Assembly: GCA_047639675.1 (NCBI GenBank)
Contig: JBLIOI010000161.1
Coordinates: 1-9,239 of the forward strand
DNA length: 9,239 nt
Direction: 5' to 3'
Source of the DNA: JABACD01 sp047639675
GTDB taxonomy: Bacteria > Planctomycetota > UBA1135 > GCA-002686595
Shown here: piece after piece, positions 1-6,073 of the stretch
Numbering within the stretch: position 1 is the stretch's first letter
Layout of the letters: the number at the start of each line of letters is the position of its first letter
Position numbers and translations under genes: made by a program
Notes under the pieces: model-generated
Seen by the model: only the letters and a program-made list of their open reading frames with translations
The model's database searches: none
Told to the model about the DNA's origin: nothing

Positions 1-1037
1 TTCGTCATCGTCTTTGTAGTAGTTCACGTTCCCATAGAGAGTGGAATCGTGAGTCACGTAGGGACTCGAATCACCGAAGTACGGCCCAAGCTCCACGGGG
101 GTCGCAGGTGTGCTTAGAGCAAGGCTTCCGGTTGTGTCCTCAAAGCGCACTCGAAAGATTCCATGCTCGCCCATCGCGACGTAGATATCCGAATGAGTGG
201 AATCGACTTCATCCACATCCATGCCAAAGGCGTAGGCATCGCCACTGACATTTGGAATCGACTGCAGTTTGACGTTGAACAAGGGCGCTAACTCATTGCC
301 GAACTCTCCGGCTTGGGCCGCTGCAAGTCGAACATCTTCGATGTCATAGACCCGCAGAACGGACTTATCCACGCGCGCGAACAGCACGACAACGTAGGTG
401 GCGCCATCGACCGTCATGAACTTCAGGTCGTTGCACCACCGCAGGCTGTTTTGCGATGCAGTATTCGTCGTGCCGCTGTTGTCGATGCGTGTCGCTTTGT
501 ATGGGTCCCAACCGCCAGCGGGAGTCAGATCCACCACGCCTGCATCCATCACCCAAAAGCCGGAGCGGCCACCCGCGATGTACAGCAGCGAGTTGGGAGC
601 GTTGGCGTTGATCGGCTCAACGAAGCTGTAGCCGGGATCGATAGCTATCTCCACGGGGACGACTCCAATGCTCCCGACTTGCTTTCGCCACAAGGGTGTC
701 TTGAAGTTACCAGACGAGTTCGGGTCATCGTGATCCGCATTGATCAAGGCGATCGCCCCTCCCTCGGCGAGGTAGGCGCACTTTCCATCTGGACTGGACG
801 TTACCGGCCCTTCGGAGCCGAAGGCATGAGCTGCGATCAGTTCATCCATCACGTACTCATCATCGGGGATATAACGTTTGGGTTGCCTCCGCCGAGCCCG
901 CCTTGTGCGTTTGCGGGACCCGCTCCAAGGGAGGCTATGAGAAGGAACCAGCAGCTAGTAATCAGCAACTGGCCTACAGACCGCGCAATACGAGGGTTCA
1001 GTAGCATCAAGTTCATCAGAGATCTCCACCCATCCAT
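1..1037 (-). CDS. Secreted LVIVD-like beta-propeller protein, frame-disrupted, 3' end outside window
   Basis: Two minus-strand frames together make one plausible secreted protein. The first, starting at ATG 1037, gives a signal peptide: basic residues R5, R16 and R19, a hydrophobic stretch at about residues 22-38, and a cleavage motif PANA|QGG after A44. This frame stops at 849-851. The body lies in the -1 frame, open without a stop from about 954 to position 1, with no usable start codon between the stop at 955-957 and GTG/ATG at 852/849. If the frames are joined near 876-882, at least 346 residues are visible. Four blade-like segments share a pattern of hydrophobic strand, glycine turn and second strand: CAYLAEGGAIALINAD (87-102), LLYIAGGRSGFWVMDA (151-166), the stretch at 214-233, and DIYVAMGEHGIFRVRF (284-299). 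They resemble LVIVD-type propeller repeats. Function is unknown. The frame break could be a sequencing error, a real 1-nt deletion or programmed frameshifting. The C-terminus is missing. Confidence 0.68.
876..882 (-). other. Possible -1 slippery heptamer C_CCA_AAC at the frame junction
   Basis: On the minus strand the heptamer CCCAAAC sits in the signal-peptide frame exactly as C CCA AAC, the X_XXY_YYZ layout. A -1 slip here continues into CGT TAT ATC CCC, which is the open body frame. A GGAGG lies just upstream at 886-890, but it is only 3 nt from the heptamer, closer than the roughly 10-nt spacing of the dnaX -1 stimulator. I see no strong stem-loop starting 5-9 nt downstream. The position and phase are exact, but the stimulatory elements are lacking, so this may be chance next to an ordinary indel. 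Confidence 0.3.
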
Positions 1038-1043
1038 GAGCCA

Positions 1044-1048
1044 CTCCT
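1044..1048 (-). promoter_or_regulatory. Ribosome binding site AGGAG for the secreted protein
   Basis: AGGAG, within GTAGGAG, lies 6 nt upstream of ATG 1035-1037, supporting that start. A second candidate start, ATG 1014-1016 (residue 8), has its own GGAG at 7-nt spacing and would give a shorter signal-peptide n-region. The sequence alone does not settle which is used. Confidence 0.6.
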
Positions 1049-1237
1049 ACATGGATCCGTTACGAGCAAACGGAGCTGAGCATCACGAGGAGTACTGTCA
1101 CTGGACCACGCTTGTGGCGAATTGTCTAGGGCCTACCTCAAGCAGAGATGGGGGTGCTTCCGTCGCCGGCCGTGATAGATCGAGCGTAAGCCATTGTGTT
1201 TCCAGAGCTTGCGCCCACTTTACGCGCTCAGGGTCAT

Positions 1238-1260
1238 GAGGGAGGCTCCGTACCTCCTTC
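1238..1260 (-). terminator. Weak stem-loop after the operon, without a U-tract
   Basis: Minus strand: GAAGGAGG, loop TACGGAG, then CCTCCCTC. This is an 8-bp stem with one G-U pair, starting 11 nt past the stop codon of the nitrilase gene. It is followed by ATGACCC rather than a T-run, so it is not a canonical intrinsic terminator. It could stabilise the mRNA 3' end or be incidental. The rest of the 234-bp gap (1038-1271) shows no gene and no promoter that I would defend. Confidence 0.2.
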
Positions 1261-1271
1261 TTCAAAGGCTG

Positions 1272-2204
1272 CTAGCGGTAGATCGTTGGGCGGGTGTCGC
1301 TTGTGAGTGACCAGCCAGAAGAATCGGGGCCGTTGAGTTGATCCAGATCGATGTCAGCGATGATCAGGTTCGGTGGAGATTTGGCAGGGGCCAGCTTTCC
1401 CTCTGGGCCAACGAAGTAGCTCTGACCGAAGAACTCTTGGTTCCAGGGCGGCTCGGCACCTGCGCGATTCGATCCACCGATGAAGACGCGATGGCGTGTG
1501 GCGTCGGTTGCGAATTCCAAATGCCATAGGCGTTGAGACTTCAGACCGAAGGTCACGGCTGGCGAGAAGATGAGCTCGGCGCCATTCATTGCAAGGGTTT
1601 CAACACAACCCGGGAAGTGACGGTCGTAGCAAATCGTCATCGCGAGATTGCCAAGCGACGTCTTGAAGACAGGGAAGAAGGGGTTCTCTGAGATATTGGC
1701 TGCATAGCTTCCCAGCTTGCCATTGCTTGGGCCGTAGTACTCCTTCTCTTGGAAGCTGCCAGCTTCGTTGGATCCTTGGGGGATGTGCGTCTTGCGATAC
1801 TTGCCGAGGATCTCGCCATGTTCGTCGATCAGGACTGCGGTGTTGAAACGCTCTCCAGATTGCGAACAGAGCTCGAAGATGGGCGCTATGAGAATCAACT
1901 GATGCTCGCGCGCGACCTGGCGTAAAAGAGTGATGGTCGAACCCGACTCTGCGTCCTCGGCGAGATCATTCCAGATCGCGTCCTTAGTCAGGGCGAAGTA
2001 CGGCCCGGTGAATAGTTCGCCGAAACAGATCACTTGAACACCGTGGGCCGCGGCTTGCTGAGCTAGCTCTATGTGATGGGCAAGGTTGGCATCGCGGATA
2101 TCTCCCATGCGTCCTGCAAGCGACGGTAGATCATCGACGCTTGTCGGCATGGGTGCGAAAATATTTCGCGTCTCAGTAAGCGCAGCGCGAATCAAGCGGG
2201 TCAT
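1272..2204 (-). CDS. Carbon-nitrogen hydrolase, beta-ureidopropionase/N-carbamoyl-amine amidase-like
   Basis: This is a nitrilase-superfamily amidase of 310 residues starting at ATG 2204. The catalytic triad is visible: E63 in CFGELFTGPYF, K138 in KYRKTHIPQG, and C192 in ICYDRHFPGC followed by NGAELIFSP. A second acidic site sits in FQEKEYYGP (151-159). The region W227-E230 and the block FIGGSNRAG...FFGQSYFVGPEG (241-269) match the beta-ureidopropionase/N-carbamoylputrescine amidase branch, as does the RPTIYR C-terminus. Such enzymes hydrolyse N-carbamoyl amines to the amine, CO2 and ammonia in the cytoplasm. The ATG overlaps the upstream TGA as ATGA. In-frame codons further upstream lie inside the neighbouring gene and look non-coding. 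As the last gene of the operon it probably removes a carbamoyl group from a late pathway intermediate (inference). The exact substrate cannot be read from sequence. Confidence 0.88.
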   Translation of the reverse strand: MTRLIRAALTETRNIFAPMPTSVDDLPSLAGRMGDIRDANLAHHIELAQQAAAHGVQVICFGELFTGPYFALTKDAIWNDLAEDAESGSTITLLRQVAREHQLILIAPIFELCSQSGERFNTAVLIDEHGEILGKYRKTHIPQGSNEAGSFQEKEYYGPSNGKLGSYAANISENPFFPVFKTSLGNLAMTICYDRHFPGCVETLAMNGAELIFSPAVTFGLKSQRLWHLEFATDATRHRVFIGGSNRAGAEPPWNQEFFGQSYFVGPEGKLAPAKSPPNLIIADIDLDQLNGPDSSGWSLTSDTRPTIYR

Positions 2205-3580
2205 CGTTCGACTCCTGTGAAGAGTACGGCAGTCTCGTCCTTGGAATCTATCAAGCCCTGGGCGCGCAAGGCGAGGACGCCTGCATAGCCAGCGCTCCCT
2301 GTCGCGCATACATTGATCGTTGTTGCGGCGTGGGCATCGCGATGGGCGCGCGCGACGGTTTCCTCGTCTACAACGACCGGAAAACCGCCGGTCTTCAGCA
2401 TGCCGAAGATCGATGCGAAGCCATCATAGGTTTCGTCGTCGAGGATTCCTGAGGCGATGCTCTTGGGTTCTGTTTCCATAGGCCACATGTAGTCACTGCG
2501 TTTGCGCGAAGCGGCGACCCATGCATCGTGAACCGCATCAGGATTCAGCTCCTCGCGTATGCGGCTCGCGAGTTGGTGATCGGGCAGGTCCAGACCGACA
2601 AGTTCGCGCGCAAGCTTGCGCCAAGCGCGCACCAAGGGTTGCGCGCTCTCGACCTGGACAATATGCAGATGTGGCAATTCTGGAATCACCTGGGAAGTTT
2701 GTGCCATCCACAAGCCTTGCAAAATGCTGCTCGCCAAGGCTCCCCCACCGACTTGAATAAATAGCCGCTTGAGATGCGGGGAGCCACAACCCATGTATTG
2801 TTCGGCTAGCTCGAAGCCAATGGTGCGGCCGCCGTCGATCGCCAAGCCGTTTTGAGTTCCCTGACAAGTGAACGGCACCGCTCCGGCCTCAACGGCGGCA
2901 ACAAAGGCGTGGTAGCAGGGATCGCCAGGAGGCGTGTCGCTATCGCGTTCACATATGTGCAAGCGCGCGCCAAGCTCGCCCAAGCGGCTTACGATTGAAT
3001 CAGCGGCCCAGTCCGGAATGTAGACATCCAAGGGACGCTTCATGGCGGCGGCGATGGTTGCGGCTGCGAGTGCAGCGTTACCGCAACTTGCGATAGCGAG
3101 TGGCGCGTCTGCTAGCTGGCTCGCCAAGGCAGGAACCCTCTCCGCAACCGCCATGTAGAGCGCGATACCCATTAGGTGGCGAGCCTTGTGCGAGCCGCCG
3201 ACGGCGTTCGTCTCGTCCTTGATCCAGACGCCAAGCTCTTCGCCATCGACGTACGGTGTCGTGACAAATCCGGCGCCATCCACTGTCTTTACGGCCGCGT
3301 CCAGCTCGCTAACAAGGCCTGCATACTCAGCGCGACTAACGCCGACTCTATCCGCCAAAGCGCGCGCTACGCTGAAGTTAGAGAAGCGCTGAAACGGGTT
3401 TTGGTCGACACTGACCGGCCAATCCCCGGGCGTCGCGCGTTGGCCCAGGGAAAGAATGTGATCGACGTTGTCCCCCGCTCTCGCGCCCGGGCAGCGAAAG
3501 GGCAACTGAGTGAGAAGGTCAATGACCTCCCCACAGGGAAGGCAGTGAACATGGAGGGATGGAGAGCTCACTGTGGACAC
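2201..3580 (-). CDS. Fold-type II PLP enzyme, threonine synthase/dehydratase-like, with Cys-rich N-terminus
   Basis: About 459 residues from GTG 3580. An N-terminal knuckle-like segment has C13-x2-C16 and C30 (CLPCGE ... FRCPG), then the catalytic domain. The Schiff-base lysine is K132 in GGSHKARHLMG, the cofactor-ring loop is SCGNAA (165-170), and the phosphate-binding glycine loop is VGGGALASS (277-285). A C-terminal segment CATGSAGYAG (425-434) resembles the threonine synthase-like family. Known members of this fold catalyse beta- or gamma-elimination, replacement or deamination of amino acids. The substrate is unknown. In this context a diamino acid or hydroxy-amino acid released from a purine-derived chain is plausible (inference). 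The start is uncertain: GTG 3580 overlaps the upstream stop as TAGTG with a GAGG 10 nt upstream, and GTG 3571 is an alternative. It is not an evident orthologue of diaminopropionate ammonia-lyase YgeX. Confidence 0.85.
   Translation of the reverse strand: MSTVSSPSLHVHCLPCGEVIDLLTQLPFRCPGARAGDNVDHILSLGQRATPGDWPVSVDQNPFQRFSNFSVARALADRVGVSRAEYAGLVSELDAAVKTVDGAGFVTTPYVDGEELGVWIKDETNAVGGSHKARHLMGIALYMAVAERVPALASQLADAPLAIASCGNAALAAATIAAAMKRPLDVYIPDWAADSIVSRLGELGARLHICERDSDTPPGDPCYHAFVAAVEAGAVPFTCQGTQNGLAIDGGRTIGFELAEQYMGCGSPHLKRLFIQVGGGALASSILQGLWMAQTSQVIPELPHLHIVQVESAQPLVRAWRKLARELVGLDLPDHQLASRIREELNPDAVHDAWVAASRKRSDYMWPMETEPKSIASGILDDETYDGFASIFGMLKTGGFPVVVDEETVARAHRDAHAATTINVCATGSAGYAGVLALRAQGLIDSKDETAVLFTGVER
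2212..2216 (-). promoter_or_regulatory. Ribosome binding site AGGAG deciding the nitrilase start
   Basis: AGGAG lies 7 nt upstream of ATG 2202-2204, inside the end of the upstream PLP-enzyme gene. Together with the ATGA stop-start overlap, it fixes the start here rather than at the in-frame ATG 105 nt further upstream. Confidence 0.8.
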
Positions 3581-5067
3581 TACCCCGCGACCTCGGCGTT
3601 GAATTCGGAGATACGGTCGTCCCAAATCGGCAGCAACTCGCGTAGGTCGCGCCAGAAGGCCTGGCTACGGCGCGCTTCGAAGTCCTTGACTTCAACGCCC
3701 TGTTGCTCCACCCAGGTGTAGTAGCCCAGGTTGAAGATTCGGTTGCGCCCCTTCTCTGTTAGGACTTCAACGAACTCGCCGGTGCGCGCCAACAGGTGCT
3801 CGTCGAAGACTCTAGCCGCGTTAGCGGCATCGAACGATCCGCCGAAGTGCTTGGTCTTGCTCTTCTCGATTTCCGTTTGATACAAGGCTGCTCCGTCCGT
3901 CGCAACGGTGAAGACTGCATCATCGGGGCCAAGCTTCTGGACCTTGGCGTATTCGATGGCTGCCAAAACATTACAAAAGCTTGAAAGCCCAAAGTCCTTC
4001 AATCGCTCGATGATCTCGCTGGAAATCCCTCGCTGGCTTGCAAGATGCTCTTGGCCGATTTCCGTGTTGCAGAGCACGTTGAGCGACTCGCAACTAACGT
4101 CCGAGATGGCAACGATCGCGTCCGTGTTCATCACGTTGTGCACATAGGGAACGTGCTTATCGCCGATGCCTTGGATGTTGTGCTCACCGAATCCATTGTT
4201 GAACATCGTCGGGCACTCCAAAGCTTCGACGGCGACAATCTGAGTCCCGTGCAAATCCTTGAGATAGTCGCCCGTTCCGATGGTTCCTGCAGAACCGGTC
4301 GCGGAGACGAAAGCGGAGAGGCGCAAGTTGGGCTTGGTCTGTTTGAGCGACTGATAGACGCTATCGAAGGCCTGTCCCGTGCAGTGGTAGTGCACCAAGT
4401 GGTTGCCGAACTCGCAGAACTGATTGAAGATTGTGTTGGTCGGATCCGCAGCTAACTCGGCGCACTTATCGTAGATCTCTTTGACGTTACTCTCAGTTCC
4501 GATCGTGCGCACGATGTCGTCCGGTTCGCGCACCCATTCGCGCAACCATGCGAAGCGCTCCTCACTCATACCCTCGGGAAGAACCGCGACACCGCGGCAA
4601 TCGAGGATCCTCGATATGGCCACACCGCCGCGACAGTAATTGCCCGTCGAAGGCCAGATAGCTCGGTTCAAAACCGGATGAAATTGCCCGCTGACTAGGC
4701 GCGGCACTAAGCAACCGTAGGCGGCGAGTACCTTGTGCGCATTGATCATCGGGAAGCGATTACCGAAGAGCACGACGATCGGAGTTTCGATGCCCGTCAA
4801 CTCTGGAGGTAGCACCATGTGCTCCGGCGTATCCACGATCGTACGCCGGTCTCCACCATTGAACCAGTGCACTCGAAACAAGTTGAGCGGGTCGGCGGCG
4901 TCCGGATCGACTTTCTGCAACGCATCACGTTTATCCTGCGCAATACGAGATGGTTGAGCCAACTCGCCTAGCGTAGGCAAAACGAGCTTGCGTTCGCGAA
5001 AGTGCTTGATGGTGGCTGCTCGCGTGGCGCTGTTGACCACATCTCTTTCGATTCCCAGTTGAATCAT
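3580..5067 (-). CDS. Fold-type II PLP enzyme, cysteine synthase-like with long N- and C-terminal extensions
   Basis: 495 residues from ATG 5067, against roughly 300-330 for CysK-type cysteine synthases. The PLP core is clear: Schiff-base lysine K112 in RFPMINAHKVL, asparagine loop WPSTGNYCRGG (138-148), and glycine-rich phosphate loop SATGSAGTIGTGDYLKD (255-271), the counterpart of GTGGTxxGxxxxLK. About 100 residues precede the lysine. The tail beyond about residue 430 contains IFNLGYYTWVEQQGVEV and an acidic/aromatic helix-like end (FWRDLRELLPIWDD). This matches uncharacterised proteins usually named 'pyridoxal-5-phosphate-dependent protein subunit beta'. The reaction is unknown. An elimination or substitution at C-beta of an amino acid is expected from the fold. 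The gene sits 10 nt after the SsnA-like gene and overlaps the second PLP gene by 1 nt, so the two PLP enzymes are probably made together. Confidence 0.86.
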   Translation of the reverse strand: MIQLGIERDVVNSATRAATIKHFRERKLVLPTLGELAQPSRIAQDKRDALQKVDPDAADPLNLFRVHWFNGGDRRTIVDTPEHMVLPPELTGIETPIVVLFGNRFPMINAHKVLAAYGCLVPRLVSGQFHPVLNRAIWPSTGNYCRGGVAISRILDCRGVAVLPEGMSEERFAWLREWVREPDDIVRTIGTESNVKEIYDKCAELAADPTNTIFNQFCEFGNHLVHYHCTGQAFDSVYQSLKQTKPNLRLSAFVSATGSAGTIGTGDYLKDLHGTQIVAVEALECPTMFNNGFGEHNIQGIGDKHVPYVHNVMNTDAIVAISDVSCESLNVLCNTEIGQEHLASQRGISSEIIERLKDFGLSSFCNVLAAIEYAKVQKLGPDDAVFTVATDGAALYQTEIEKSKTKHFGGSFDAANAARVFDEHLLARTGEFVEVLTEKGRNRIFNLGYYTWVEQQGVEVKDFEARRSQAFWRDLRELLPIWDDRISEFNAEVAG

Positions 5068-5074
5068 CCGATCA

Positions 5075-5079
5075 CTCCT
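5075..5079 (-). promoter_or_regulatory. Ribosome binding site AGGAG overlapping the upstream stop
   Basis: AGGAG is 7 nt before ATG 5067, and its first two bases are the last two of the TAG stop of the SsnA-like gene (5078-5080). This is a typical coupled-translation junction and confirms the start of the 495-residue PLP enzyme. Confidence 0.8.
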
Positions 5080-6073
5080 AATTTCTATTTTGGTCGAGAG
5101 CCCGCATGCGTTCCCACAGGTGCGTAGCTTGTTCTTGGGCGGACGATTTGAGTTCGTCCAGTTGATCTTTGGTGAGCTGGGGGCGCGCTGCGGCGAGGAC
5201 TTGCGGGCTCCACCAGGCTGCGGCTAGGCGCGCGCCGGATTCCAATCGGCTAGCAGCCAGTGCTGAATCCAAGTCGCGCTCTAGCTCGCCTAGTTCGACC
5301 TGCATGTCCGAGTCAAAACCATCAGTACCGAGCGCAACTTGGCTACTCGCGGAGAGCGTTCGCGCAAAGCCCACGCGATTGTTCGCGTTGGAGCGCGGAT
5401 TGTGCACGAGCCAACAATCAGCGCTGGCTACACGCTCGACCTCTTGAGCTGTGAGATGCACACCGTGGGCAAAGATCGAGCCAGGAACCAACGCGTCCAG
5501 CTTTTCAAAGCGATCGATGACTCCAGAGTAACCGCGTTCTTGCGCGTCCTCCACATCAGCTAGGTCCTCGGCTATGTGCACATGCAGGACGGTACCGAGT
5601 TCCCGGGCCGTGTTCGCTGCCTCGCAAATCGTGTCGTCTGAAACCGTGAACGACGCATGCAAACCGATGAGACCCTTCACGCTATCCGTGGCCCGATCGC
5701 GAATGAAGCGCTCACACTCCGCAAGTCCCGCCCGCGCTTCCGGAAGACCGCCGTTTCGTTCCGTCGCGCCATAGGTCAAGAGCGCCGGCATGCTGAACTC
5801 TTCGCAAGCGTCAGCCAAGATGTCGAGGGATCCCTCTATCATCTCCGGTGACTCGTGGTGATCGATGATTGCCGCCGTTCCCGCAAGCTGCGCCTGGGCA
5901 ACGTAGTAGCGCGCGGAAGCGCGCAGGCTATCCACGTCCAGTGCGCGATCAAGCCGCCACCAAAGGCGCTCAAGAATCTCAATGAAGTTCTCCGGCGTTG
6001 GGTCAGGCGCAGGCATCCCGAACGGTACAAGCCCGCTATAGAGATGCGTGTGCGCGTTGACTAGGATCGTCAT
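5078..6073 (-). CDS. ssnA: SsnA-like amidohydrolase, compact form lacking the beta-sandwich segments
   Basis: This is a metal-dependent amidohydrolase/aminohydrolase of 331 residues starting at ATG 6073. The metal and catalytic residues are present: H8 and H10 in NAHTHLYSGL, H166 and E169 in HVHIAED, H203 in FAHGVHL, and D251 in LGTDGFDSDM. Segments LWWRLDRALD (37-46), IDHHESP (70-76), VHNPRSNANNRVG (223-235) and the C-terminal LWERMRALD (319-327) match E. coli SsnA as I recall it. Canonical SsnA is about 440 residues. This one begins directly at the first metal motif, lacking the roughly 55-residue N-terminal strands, and lacks about 100 residues of C-terminal sandwich before the terminal helix. 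The start overlaps the upstream stop as TAATG. In-frame codons further upstream are Arg/Cys/Trp-rich and lie within the hydroxylase gene, so no N-terminal domain is hidden there. The likely role is deamination or ring hydrolysis of a purine-derived intermediate (inference). Confidence 0.9.
   Translation of the reverse strand: MTILVNAHTHLYSGLVPFGMPAPDPTPENFIEILERLWWRLDRALDVDSLRASARYYVAQAQLAGTAAIIDHHESPEMIEGSLDILADACEEFSMPALLTYGATERNGGLPEARAGLAECERFIRDRATDSVKGLIGLHASFTVSDDTICEAANTARELGTVLHVHIAEDLADVEDAQERGYSGVIDRFEKLDALVPGSIFAHGVHLTAQEVERVASADCWLVHNPRSNANNRVGFARTLSASSQVALGTDGFDSDMQVELGELERDLDSALAASRLESGARLAAAWWSPQVLAAARPQLTKDQLDELKSSAQEQATHLWERMRALDQNRN

Noticed and set aside
809..824. Inverted repeat CCTTCGG-AG-CCGAAGG considered as a frameshift-stimulating hairpin.
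   Set aside because: On the minus strand it lies about 52 nt downstream of the heptamer, too far to act on a ribosome there, and it sits within ordinary codons.
313..1239. Long plus-strand open frame of 308 codons.
   Set aside because: It lies in register opposite the minus-strand body frame, which has the protein-like composition and repeat pattern. The plus frame also runs over the signal-peptide region and the intergenic gap and shows no recognisable motif.
2205..2309. N-terminal extension of the nitrilase by 35 codons to ATG 2309.
   Set aside because: It overlaps the upstream PLP gene and is Arg-rich. ATG 2204 has AGGAG at 7 nt and fits the family's usual start.
5908..5925. GCGCGC-GGAA-GCGCGC repeat with hairpin potential.
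   Set aside because: It falls within codons for alternating Arg/Ala/Ser in the SsnA-like gene and is explained by GC-rich codon choice.
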